64,000 nucleotides of DNA from Hymenobacter sp. DG25A (lineage in GTDB: Bacteria > Bacteroidota > Bacteroidia > Cytophagales > Hymenobacteraceae): the NCBI RefSeq assembly GCF_001280305.1, contig NZ_CP012623.1, positions 3,658,001 through 3,722,000 of the forward strand, given 5' to 3'. Positions 52,825 through 59,906 of the stretch are shown here, piece by piece. The stretch's first letter is position 1, and the number at the start of each line of letters is the position of its first letter. The notes under the pieces were generated by a model, which was given only the letters and a program-made list of their open reading frames with translations, searched no databases and was not told where the DNA came from. Position numbers and translations under genes: made by a program.

Positions 52825-54003
52825 TTAATAAGCCAGTTGCCGGGGCACGGCCTCCGTCTGCCGGGCAGGGTGGTTGCTGCTGGCCTCCGTAGGCTGGTAG
52901 CATACCTGCAGCAGCATGGCCTCCAGCGTCAGGCCCGGGCCGAAGGCAAAGCTCAGTACCGGCGCGCCGGCATCGGCGGGAGTCAGGCTCTGCAGTAGCT
53001 CGCGCAGCACAAACAGCACCGTAGCCGACGACATATTGCCGTAGTCGCGGAGCACCTTATAGGCAAAGCGGTTGTCGTGGCGCGAGATGCCCAGCTCCTG
53101 CTCAATGGTTTCCAGAATCTTGCGCCCGCCAGGGTGAATGGCAAAGGAGTGAATATCGGCCAGTTTTACGGGCAGGTTTTCCAGTAAACGTTCCGTCAAC
53201 TGCCGGATACCCCGCTGAATGAGCTTGGGTACGTAGGAAGACAGCGTCATTTCAAAGCCGAAGTCATTGATATGCCAGGCCATGTCGTCGTGGCCATCGG
53301 GCTCCAGAGCACAGTGGAAGGCTTCCAGAGCTAGGCTGGGGCCCTGGCTGGCCGGGCGTGCCTGCACCAGCGCCGCCGCCGAACCATCACTAAACAAGGC
53401 ATTCGAAATCAGGTGGTCGTCGTCGGGGCTTTTCTGGAAGTGCAGGGTACACAGCTCAGTGCACACAATCAGCACCTGGGCGTCGGCATCGGCCCGGCAG
53501 AAGGCATCGGCCAGCTTCAGGGCATTAAACGCCGCATAGCAGCCCATGAAATTAACGCAGGTGCGCTGCACATTAGCCCGCAGCCCCAGGGCTTTTACCA
53601 GCTCAATATCCAGCCCCGGCGCATACATGCCGGTGCAGCTCACGGTAATCAGATGCGTGATGGTAGCAGGCGTAGCCTCCGGCAGCTGCGCGAAGCAATC
53701 CAGCGCGGCTTCTACGGAGAGAGGCAGCGCGTGCTCCCGATAAACGGCCAGGCGCTGCCCCACGGTAGGAAACGGCTCCAGATCAGGGGTATTCGGAAAG
53801 AATTCAAACTCGCCGTTGGTGCGGGCATAATCGGCCAGCACGGAGTGCCGCTGCTCAATACCGGATACGCGGTACAGGGCCTGCAGCTTGCGGGTAGCAG
53901 CCGCGTCAAACTGCAGGGCAGCGGCCATAAAGCTGGCTATTTGCGCCTGCGCAATGCGGTGAGGAGGGGTGGCAGTGCCGATGGCACACAGGTAGCTTGT
54001 CAT
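52825..54003 (-). CDS. Type III polyketide synthase (chalcone synthase-like)
   Basis: 392 aa from the ATG at 54003. Catalytic triad in CHS-type positions: Cys near 155 in NFMGCYAAFNAL, His near 290 in FAIHPGGRKIL, Asn near 323 in DYGNMSSATVLFVL; SFAFGPGLTLEAMLL is the C-terminal GPG loop. Condenses malonyl units on an acyl starter to give alkylpyrones, resorcinols or similar. Between a flavoprotein and a methyltransferase on the same strand, a conserved trio in Bacteroidota. Product unknown. Confidence 0.95.
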   Translation of the reverse strand: MTSYLCAIGTATPPHRIAQAQIASFMAAALQFDAAATRKLQALYRVSGIEQRHSVLADYARTNGEFEFFPNTPDLEPFPTVGQRLAVYREHALPLSVEAALDCFAQLPEATPATITHLITVSCTGMYAPGLDIELVKALGLRANVQRTCVNFMGCYAAFNALKLADAFCRADADAQVLIVCTELCTLHFQKSPDDDHLISNALFSDGSAAALVQARPASQGPSLALEAFHCALEPDGHDDMAWHINDFGFEMTLSSYVPKLIQRGIRQLTERLLENLPVKLADIHSFAIHPGGRKILETIEQELGISRHDNRFAYKVLRDYGNMSSATVLFVLRELLQSLTPADAGAPVLSFAFGPGLTLEAMLLQVCYQPTEASSNHPARQTEAVPRQLAY

Positions 54004-54066
54004 TGGGCGCAGTATACGCAAATTACGCCCGGATAGGCACCCCGGATTGCCTATGCCAAAATTCAG

Positions 54067-55185
54067 TTAAAAACTCTGCCCGTGGGTGCCCCGCATGAGC
54101 AGCTGCACGCCGGCCGGCCAGTAGCCCATGCCACGCACCAGCACCTCGCTCAGTATGGGGTGCCCAAAGAGCCCCTGCACGGCCCGGCCCACCCGCAGGC
54201 GGGTGCCAAACAGTTGGTGCCAGCGGTGGCGGTAGCGGGCCTCCAGCTCGGGGCGGGCTATACTTTTAGTCAGGAACTCGTGGGTTAGCTGGGCGGCCAG
54301 GGCGGCGCCGTGGATGGCCATGGCCATGCCGTTGCCGCAAAGCGGCGTAATCAGGCCGGCCGCGTCGCCGCACATCAGTACGTGGTTTTCTACCGGGTTT
54401 TTGGGGGCGAAGGATATTTCATTGATAACCTCCGGCTGCGGGTACAGGAACTCGGCCTCCTGCAGAATAGCGCGCAGCTGCGGATTGCGGGCCAGCACCT
54501 GGGTTTCCATGGCTGGAATGGTGCCCGCCGCTTTCAGGTTGCGGCGGGTGGTGAGGTAGCAAAAGCAAAACTTATCGTCTTCGATGGCCGAGATGCCTGC
54601 GTAGCCATCGGCAAAGTTGTGCAGGGCAATCAGGTGGCGCGGCATGTTGTAGCGCAGGTGGTATTTCACGCCTATGTAGGGGGAGCGTTGCTGAAAAAAC
54701 GGCCGCTGCAGCTGCCGGTCCAGGGTGGCCCGCTTGCCATAGGCGCCCAGCACCAGGCGGGCTGGCAGCGTTCGGCCATCGGCCAGCTGCACGGTATGGG
54801 TATCCCGGGCCGCATCAAACTGCACATCGGTTACGGTAGCCAGCAGCTCAAACTGCACGCCCCGCGCCAGGGCGCGCTGGTAGAGGAAGTGGTCCAGCGT
54901 GTAGCGGCTCACGCCAAAGCCGCCCAGATCCAGGGGTGCGGTAAGGGTGCGGCCGGCCGGGGAGCTAAGCAGGAAATGGGTGAGGGAGGCGGGGGCCAGC
55001 TCATCGGGCGCCACGCCCAGGCGGCGCAGATACGGCAGCACTTCGTTGGACACATACTCGCCGCACACTTTATGAAACGGGTACGCTTTACGCTCTATCA
55101 CCGTCACGCCATGGCCCCGGTCTGCCAGGTCCAGCGCCGCTGTAAGGCCGGCCAGCCCACCCCCTATAATGAGTACATCCTGCAT
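54067..55185 (-). CDS. FAD-dependent oxidoreductase (geranylgeranyl-reductase/PHBH-like) of the PKS operon
   Basis: 372 aa from the ATG at 55185. DVLIIGGGLAGLTAALDLADRGHGVTVIERK binds FAD; HKVCGEYVSNEVLPYLRRLG resembles geranylgeranyl reductases; VLMCGDAAGLITPLCGNGMAMAIHGA is the second flavin motif. First gene of the operon; 63 bp precede the PKS. It may oxidise or reduce the polyketide. An upstream extension of the frame lacks family similarity. Confidence 0.88.
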   Translation of the reverse strand: MQDVLIIGGGLAGLTAALDLADRGHGVTVIERKAYPFHKVCGEYVSNEVLPYLRRLGVAPDELAPASLTHFLLSSPAGRTLTAPLDLGGFGVSRYTLDHFLYQRALARGVQFELLATVTDVQFDAARDTHTVQLADGRTLPARLVLGAYGKRATLDRQLQRPFFQQRSPYIGVKYHLRYNMPRHLIALHNFADGYAGISAIEDDKFCFCYLTTRRNLKAAGTIPAMETQVLARNPQLRAILQEAEFLYPQPEVINEISFAPKNPVENHVLMCGDAAGLITPLCGNGMAMAIHGAALAAQLTHEFLTKSIARPELEARYRHRWHQLFGTRLRVGRAVQGLFGHPILSEVLVRGMGYWPAGVQLLMRGTHGQSF

Positions 55186-55359
55186 GCTTACATGAAAAAA
55201 AATATCGGAAAAGCTAAAGTGCATGCAGCTTTTATCCCAAAGAAAGTATATATAGCTAATCAGTTTCACAATTAGGTGGTTACCTTTGTAAACCTAACCG
55301 AATACTTCACGTTACCCAAGTATCCGGCCCCTGAATTTGCCCACACGCTACTGCCTGCT

Positions 55360-55734
55360 ATGATGAAACTCCTACGCTATATTTTGTTGCTATGTCTCTT
55401 GTGCGTTGGCCCATTACGCATGAGTATTCCGGCTGCTATAGCCCAACCGGCAACCAAGCCCACGGCTAAAACCGCCCTGGAGGAAAAAAGTCTTTTGGTG
55501 TTTCCTAACCCCAGTACGGGTATTGTGCATATCTCTATTTCCGGGGCCGAAGGCCGCAAAATGGAGCTGCGCATTCTGAACGTTATTGGAACGGTTATCT
55601 ACCGGGAATCACTCACAGAGCTGAACGACCGTTTTACCAAAACGCTGGACTTAAGCAAGTTTGCCAGCGGATTGTATTACGTTAAGTTGGAGTCTGATGA
55701 GAGCAGCACCATGCGCAAGCTGGTCATCCGCTAA
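55360..55734 (+). CDS. Secreted mini-protein consisting mainly of a T9SS sorting domain
   Basis: 124 aa (ATG 55360; the next codon is also ATG). Signal-like start (LLRYILLLCLLCVGPL), a short linker, then VFPNPSTGIVHISISG, LRILNVIGTVIYRESL, LDLSKFASGLYYVKLES, MRKLVIR: a full type A C-terminal sorting domain for type IX secretion. Almost no cargo is left (about 25 residues). TACCTTTG at 55281-55288 is a -7 box. It may be a remnant or an exported tag peptide. Confidence 0.88.
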   Translation: MMKLLRYILLLCLLCVGPLRMSIPAAIAQPATKPTAKTALEEKSLLVFPNPSTGIVHISISGAEGRKMELRILNVIGTVIYRESLTELNDRFTKTLDLSKFASGLYYVKLESDESSTMRKLVIR

Positions 55735-55756
55735 AGTAGGCTGTACGTCCTCCTTC

Positions 55757-55792
55757 AAAAAAGCCGCCTCCTTACCGGGGCGGCTTTTTTAT
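55757..55792 (+). terminator. Terminator of the T9SS mini-protein
   Basis: AAAAAAGCCGCC and GGGGCGGCTTTTTT with loop TCCTTACC and T run. Confidence 0.9.
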
Positions 55793-55842
55793 TGTTGCAC
55801 TCTGGCGGGAAAGGTAGCAGCCGGCGCCATAATCTTGTTCAA

Positions 55843-55878
55843 AAAAAAGCGGTGCCTCCCGGGGAAAGCACCGCTTTA
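55843..55878 (-). terminator. Terminator facing the minus strand
   Basis: AAAGCGGTGC and GCACCGCTTT pair; on the minus strand the hairpin is followed by a run of eight T. It lies 18 bp downstream of the small minus-strand ORF. Confidence 0.8.
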
Positions 55879-55896
55879 AAAAGTTACAACGGAGGC

Positions 55897-56013
55897 CTAA
55901 CGGCGCCGTGCCGGAACGGGTACCGGCTGTAGGGCGGTGTGCCGGGTGGGCCAGGAATGGCGCAACACCAGGGTAGCTACAAGGGAAATTCCCGCGAAAA
56001 TGGCCAGTGACAT
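55897..56013 (-). CDS. Possible 38-residue membrane peptide
   Basis: ATG at 56013, TAG at 55899-55897. Hydrophobic start (MSLAIFAGISLVATLVL) gives one helix, then a basic Pro/Arg tail ending ARRR. A good minus-strand terminator follows at once. No homology can be claimed; supported only by position, topology and terminator. The rest of the 463-bp gap holds two terminators and nothing else noted. Confidence 0.4.
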   Translation of the reverse strand: MSLAIFAGISLVATLVLRHSWPTRHTALQPVPVPARRR

Positions 56014-56197
56014 AGGGTTCAGGGCTAAAAGACAGAACAAAAAAAACAACTACTCAAGTCAACTTCTTCCAGGCAAACGACACGGTGAAGCAGCTATTAT
56101 AAGTTCAACCCCTAAACAGAGCAGCAGGTTTCGTAAGCCCGACAATGCGCACGGATAACCTGCCATATTTGTACCCAAATAGTGCTGTTCCGTTTTT

Positions 56198-57052
56198 ATG
56201 CTGCGAGTTGATTACTGCCGGGCTGGGTTACTGCTTTTTATGACGATGCTGGCCGCCTGTACCGAACAGGAGCCGACTGCCGGAGGGCCGGCCACGCGGG
56301 ACGACAACCTGGCCCTGGGCAATCCCAGCGGGGCAGTGGCAGATGCCACCCAATATGGGAATTACCTGTTGGTGAAGCCCCAGTACACGCTGAGCTACCA
56401 CCGCGACCGGGGCACGCCCAACTGGGTGAGCTGGCACCTGAGCTCGGCTTGGCTGGGTTCTGCCGCCCGCCAGGACGACTTCCGGGCCGACAACACGCTG
56501 CCCGCCGGCTGGTATCAGGTATCGGCTTCCAGCTACTCCGGCTCGGGCTTCGATCGGGGCCACAACTGCCCCTCCGCCGACCGCACCGGCTCCAGCAGCG
56601 ACAACTCGGCCACCTTCCTGATGAGCAACATGATTCCGCAGGCCCCGCAGAATAACCAGCAGACGTGGGCCAGCCTGGAGAACTACTGCCGCACCCTGGT
56701 TAACAGCGGTAATGAGCTCTATATCACCATGGGCCAGTATGGGAAAGGCGGCACAGGCTCGGCCGGCTACTACACCACCCTTAGCAGCGGGCATGTAACC
56801 GTGCCCAAGCGTATCTGGAAGGTCATTGTGGTGCTGCCCAACGGCACGGGCGATGCGGCCCGGGTAACCAGTAGCACACGGGTTATTGCTGTGGATACGC
56901 CCAACGATAATAGCTTGAACCCCAACTGGAGTACCTACCGCACCAGCGTGGATGCCATTGAGCAAGCCACTGGCTACGACCTGCTATCTGCAGTATCTGG
57001 TACTGTGCAGAACACCCTCGAAGCAAAAGTGGATAACGGCCCGGTACAATAA
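56198..57052 (+). CDS. DNA/RNA non-specific endonuclease (NUC1 family), lipoprotein
   Basis: 284 aa. Lipoprotein signal ending LAAC (MTMLAAC). Beta-beta-alpha-Me nuclease: SGFDRGHNCPSADRTG with the DRGH motif near 119-122, and SNMIPQAPQNNQQTWASLENYCR with the Mg-binding Asn. Preceded by LSYHRDRGTPNWVSWHLS. Matches secreted Serratia-type nucleases; probably scavenges extracellular nucleic acid at the cell surface. No immunity gene is seen. Confidence 0.92.
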   Translation: MLRVDYCRAGLLLFMTMLAACTEQEPTAGGPATRDDNLALGNPSGAVADATQYGNYLLVKPQYTLSYHRDRGTPNWVSWHLSSAWLGSAARQDDFRADNTLPAGWYQVSASSYSGSGFDRGHNCPSADRTGSSSDNSATFLMSNMIPQAPQNNQQTWASLENYCRTLVNSGNELYITMGQYGKGGTGSAGYYTTLSSGHVTVPKRIWKVIVVLPNGTGDAARVTSSTRVIAVDTPNDNSLNPNWSTYRTSVDAIEQATGYDLLSAVSGTVQNTLEAKVDNGPVQ

Positions 57053-57184
57053 GCTGCCGGCAGGGCAGATCTGCGGTTGTTGTATATAAAATGTTGTCAT
57101 TAACCGGCTGATGCTCAAACCATCTGGCGTCTTCATCGTAAGCCAGTCTGGTGAGTATTTTTGAAGTTTACTGGGATTGAAGTC

Positions 57185-57215
57185 AAGCCGCGCTGCAACG
57201 CGGCTTGTTTCGTTT
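57185..57215 (+). terminator. Terminator of the nuclease gene
   Basis: AAGCCGCG and CGCGGCTT with CTGCAA loop, then GTTTCGTTT. It lies 130 bp after the stop. Confidence 0.6.
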
Positions 57216-57293
57216 ATAGCTGCCAGGGCAACGGGATGCTATATCAGGCTCAGGCCGGCGGCTTTCTGGTATAACCATCTGGCTCTGTAACAC

Positions 57294-57327
57294 AAAAAAG
57301 CCTCCCCAATTCCTGAGGAGGCTTTTG
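57294..57327. terminator. Terminator of the DUF4468 gene
   Basis: AAAAAAGCCTCC and GGAGGCTTTT with an AATTCCTGA loop region; the A run becomes a T run on the minus strand. Confidence 0.85.
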
Positions 57328-57344
57328 TTGAAAGTGATGGCTAC

Positions 57345-57923
57345 TCACTGCCCGTCCGAGCCGGGCAGGCCCACGGTGCTGTCGTCCGTAACGGGCATGC
57401 TGTTCATATAGGAGCGGAAGCTCATGGAAATTTCGCTGGCCAGGGCAGTGGCCTGGGCTCTTACGCGCCGGTCGTTGTGGGTGCGCGAGTTGCTGCGCTC
57501 CTGCGCCAACTGGGCGATATACTCATCAAGCGGCACGGAGGCGGTTGGATTCTCGGGGTCAGTTATGCAGCGGAAAGAGCCCACGCTATAGGTATAGCCC
57601 TGCTCCGTACAGCGAAATACGAACTCAAAGCGTACCGTGAACTCCTGGTCTTTGCCGGATGCCGTAACCGGCGTCACCTTGCTGGTACCGGTTACCCGGA
57701 CCTCGCCGGTAGCCGCATCCTTTCGGAAATCTGTTTTGGGGCCAAAGGCAAAGCGGTTTTCCACCCAGTTGGCTCCGCGCAAAAACAGGGCATTCTTGCC
57801 CGGTTCGGGGGCTGGTACCTGCTCACTGTATCCCACGGGAGCGGAGTCAGACGTTTGCGCACGAAGGGGAGCCGAGAAAAAAAGCATCCCGCAGCATACC
57901 AGAGAAAGTAAGGTTGTTTTCAT
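57345..57923 (-). CDS. Exported DUF4468-like protein
   Basis: 192 aa. Signal MKTTLLSLVCCGMLFFSAPLRAQ. The body ALFLRGANWVENRFAFGPKTDFRKDAATGEVRVTGT followed by FTVRFEFVFRCTEQGYTYSV fits DUF4468 (TBP-like fold), common in Bacteroidota. Function unknown. TACCTTTA near 57968 (minus) is a good -7 box. Confidence 0.75.
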   Translation of the reverse strand: MKTTLLSLVCCGMLFFSAPLRAQTSDSAPVGYSEQVPAPEPGKNALFLRGANWVENRFAFGPKTDFRKDAATGEVRVTGTSKVTPVTASGKDQEFTVRFEFVFRCTEQGYTYSVGSFRCITDPENPTASVPLDEYIAQLAQERSNSRTHNDRRVRAQATALASEISMSFRSYMNSMPVTDDSTVGLPGSDGQ

Positions 57924-58384
57924 AAACAGAGAGGAGCGTATGTGCGTGAAAAACCAACTGGAGAATAAAGGTACTATATCTATTGTTATTGCACATTACA
58001 AAGTCTGTTATCTATTTGTTAAAATACCAGAAATTGTGTTTTAATAATACAGGTATGCTCAGTGATTATAAGTAGCTTAACTGAAAAGCAAGGTGCAGAT
58101 AAAATAGTTTCGGGTTTCTGATGAGCTTGGACAAGCATTTTCACTGATCAAAGGCGGCTGGAAAGATGTCGGATTTACGGACCTTTTATAGCAGAAAGTA
58201 TGATTGTTTTTCGGGATGATAATCAGCATCAGCGCTGGCAAAATCCTGGTATTTTTTCTGCTTTTGAGCTTGGTAGTGCGTTGATAGTCATGGTGCTATA
58301 GCGGGAGGCAGCGGGCGGCTACCTGGAGGGTGCAGTGGAGGCGTGTAAGATTCCGGCAACAAGAAAAATTATGTTACCCCATTG
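57924..58384. other. AT-richer intergenic stretch with no clear gene
   Basis: About 460 bp between the DUF4468 start and the small-RNA promoter. Beyond the DUF4468 promoter I see no ORF with family features, no repeat of the A or B type, and no hairpin as strong as those further right. Confidence 0.5.
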
Positions 58385-58414
58385 TTGCGCCATCAAAAAG
58401 TAGTTGTAGATTTG
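58385..58414 (+). promoter_or_regulatory. Strong promoter of a candidate small RNA, TTG-N19-TAGATTTG
   Basis: TTG at 58385-58387, exactly 19 bp, TAGATTTG at 58407-58414. The same -33/-7 layout and spacing as the tRNA-Val promoter in this window. No ORF with sensible composition follows. Confidence 0.7.
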
Positions 58415-58419
58415 GCCTG

Positions 58420-58505
58420 TGCTTCAGATACACCCCAACATCTAATGAAGCGCGGGACTCGACATAACGAGGTCCTGCGAAAAGGCCGAGAGGTCTTTTG
58501 CTTTA
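58420..58505 (+). ncRNA. Candidate structured small RNA (about 85 nt)
   Basis: Starting about 6 nt after the -7 box: hairpin 1, CTTCAGAT (58422-58429) with ATC...TGAAG (58440-58450); hairpin 2, CGCGGGACTCG with CGAGGTCCTGCG (58451-58479), 11 bp with one bulge and an ACATAA loop; hairpin 3, AAAAGGCC-GAGA-GGTCTTTT (58480-58499), a GNRA-capped terminator followed by GCTTT. I could not match it to tmRNA, SRP RNA, 6S or RNase P. It is unlikely to encode the 80-residue ORF read here, which has no protein-like pattern. Confidence 0.6.
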
Positions 58506-58541
58506 TTGACTCTTTTGTTTTTTCTGGATTTCCCGTCTTTG

Positions 58542-58569
58542 CCGCTCCGGTTTTCGAAGCGGTTTTTTT
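58542..58569 (+). terminator. Second terminator downstream of the small RNA
   Basis: CCGCTCCG and CGAAGCGG enclose GTTTT, followed by seven T. Confidence 0.75.
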
Positions 58570-58651
58570 GTGTCCAATCGGGTCGGTTGGCGCAGTGGGA
58601 GCCTCATGCTCTGCCGTTTTCTAAACCATCAATCCATACCTGATCCAACCC

Positions 58652-58801
58652 ATGAACGACAATACCACCCTTGCCCAGGAGATGGTAGCCGCCGCTCCTG
58701 GCGCCACCCGCAACGTCAACCTGAGCACTGACTCCAAGCGCATGGCCGTCATCAAAATATGGGATGCTATGTTCCACGCATCCTGCAAGTACAAAACGTA
58801 A
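58652..58801 (+). CDS. Small 49-residue protein of unknown function
   Basis: ATG at 58652, TAA at 58799-58801. Reads MNDNTTLAQEMVAAAPGATR, then NLSTDSKRMAVIKIWDAMFH and a Cys-containing basic end (SCKYKT). Soluble, no signal or helix anchor. It is set between two terminators (58542 and 58821), so it is probably a separate short transcript. Codon choice looks like that of neighbouring genes. No family recognised. Confidence 0.5.
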   Translation: MNDNTTLAQEMVAAAPGATRNVNLSTDSKRMAVIKIWDAMFHASCKYKT

Positions 58802-58820
58802 TCTAACTTCCCTTCTCCGC

Positions 58821-58852
58821 AAGCGTCCGGCTCTGCCGGGCGCTTTGCTTTT
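58821..58852 (+). terminator. Terminator of the 49-residue gene
   Basis: AAGCGTCCGGC and GCCGGGCGCTT with a TCT loop, then TGCTTTT. Confidence 0.85.
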
Positions 58853-58920
58853 AGGGCAGTTCAAGCCCAAGCATAACCAGCGGAACCGGCCTCTCTTTTA
58901 TTCCCTGCGGCGCCAGCCAA

Positions 58921-59018
58921 CGGGCGGGTGGTTCTGGAATGACAGCCTTGAACTTAGGGGAAATTGGTGAAAGTGCTGTCAGGAAGGAGCCACCCCTTGA
59001 GGTCAGGAAAAGCGCCCG
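58921..59018 (+). promoter_or_regulatory. Multi-helix structured leader before the pyrimidine genes (candidate cis-regulatory RNA)
   Basis: Nested helices: P1 CGGGCG (58921-58926) with CGCCCG (about 59012-59018); P2 GGTGGTTC (58927-58934) with GGAGCCACC (58986-58994); P3 GACAGC (58941-58946) with GCTGTC (58975-58980), with internal loops TGGAAT and AGGAA. The apical loop has GGGGAAATTGGTGAAAGT; its GGGG could pair with CCCC at 58993. It ends about 25 nt before the ATG of the DHOD-like gene. Parts resemble cobalamin-riboswitch pieces but the class cannot be assigned. Confidence 0.5.
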
Positions 59019-59042
59019 CAGAATTTCTTAACTTGAATCATC

Positions 59043-59906
59043 ATGCAACTCGGTACTCTTACTTTACAAAGCCCCGTTTGCCTGGCCGCCGCGCCGTGGC
59101 AGCTACCCACGGGGCCCGCTTACGAGCGTCTGGGAGCTATTTTTACCCGTACCGTGACTATGGAGCCCAAGCCCGGGCTCTATGAGGAAGGTATCTGGCA
59201 GGTGAATGAGCAAACCCTGCTCAACGCCACCAACATGCGCACGGAAAGCGCCGAAATTCTGGTGCAGGAGCATTTGGCTCACCTGCTCAGCTACGGCGTG
59301 CCCGTGTTTGTGAGCATCACCGCTCCCGGCATCCCCGGCTTCCGCAAAATTGCCCGCTTTCTGGCCCGGGAAGTCGGCGCGCAGATAGCCGGCGTGGAAG
59401 TCTACATCACCCAACCCGACACGGGAAAGGGCGAAGAACTGACCGCCAAGTTTGTGCGCGACGCCACCCAGGCCGTGCGCAACGAACTGGGCCCCGATGC
59501 CGCCATTATTGTGAAGCTGCCGCCGTGGCCCGAGCATATCCGCGGCCTCGCGCTGGGCGCCCAGGAAGGCGGCGCTACCGCGCTGGCAGCTACCAACCTG
59601 CTTAAAGCCCTGCACCTGCCGGAAGATGCTACCGCCGCTCCCGTGGCCGGTGGCTTGTCGGGCGAGGCCCTGCGGCCCGTAGCCCTGCGCTGCGTGTGGG
59701 AGCTGGCGCATGATGAACAGATTACGCTGCCCATTTTTGGTACCGGCGGCGTGTTTACCGCCGCCCATGTAACCGACTACCTGCGCTGCGGTGCCAGTGC
59801 CGTGCAGGTGGCCAGCGGCGAGTGGCTGGAGCCTGGCCTGTCGGCCCGACTGGCTATGGAATGTGACCACACCCACCCTAAAACTGCTTCCGCATGGAAA
59901 AGCTGA
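59043..59906 (+). CDS. Dihydroorotate dehydrogenase-like flavoprotein, divergent active site
   Basis: 287 aa, class 1 DHOD-type TIM barrel: GAIFTRTVTMEPKPG, GGLSGEALRPVALRCVWEL and FGTGGVFTAAHVTDYLRCGASAVQVAS fit the family well, and the linked pyrF supports a pyrimidine role. But the family segment ELNxSCPN reads EVYITQPD here (119-126), so the catalytic Cys and neighbouring Asn residues are replaced (Gln124, Tyr121, Asp126), and the FMN-contacting Lys of the TK(S/T)VT segment is Arg36. It may be altered, inactive, or act on another substrate. Overlaps pyrF by 13 bp. Confidence 0.8.
   Translation: MQLGTLTLQSPVCLAAAPWQLPTGPAYERLGAIFTRTVTMEPKPGLYEEGIWQVNEQTLLNATNMRTESAEILVQEHLAHLLSYGVPVFVSITAPGIPGFRKIARFLAREVGAQIAGVEVYITQPDTGKGEELTAKFVRDATQAVRNELGPDAAIIVKLPPWPEHIRGLALGAQEGGATALAATNLLKALHLPEDATAAPVAGGLSGEALRPVALRCVWELAHDEQITLPIFGTGGVFTAAHVTDYLRCGASAVQVASGEWLEPGLSARLAMECDHTHPKTASAWKS

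Noticed and set aside
56198..57052. Secreted NUC1 nuclease as a contact-dependent toxin
   Set aside because: It carries a plain lipoprotein signal and no delivery domain or immunity gene; scavenging nuclease is simpler.
58572..58622. tRNA-like stretch (GGTTGGCGCAGTGGGAGC)
   Set aside because: Only the D-arm-like part is present; no acceptor or T-arm pairing and the anticodon stem does not close.
58382..58624. 80-codon ORF over the candidate small RNA
   Set aside because: Crosses three strong hairpins and a second terminator, has odd composition and no family pattern.
58950..59018. Canonical cobalamin riboswitch upstream of the pyrimidine genes
   Set aside because: Some fragments match (GGGGAAA, GGTGAAAG, GTCAGGA) but the B12 box and P4-P6 core are not there, and the downstream genes are not B12-linked. 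Kept only as an unassigned structured leader.
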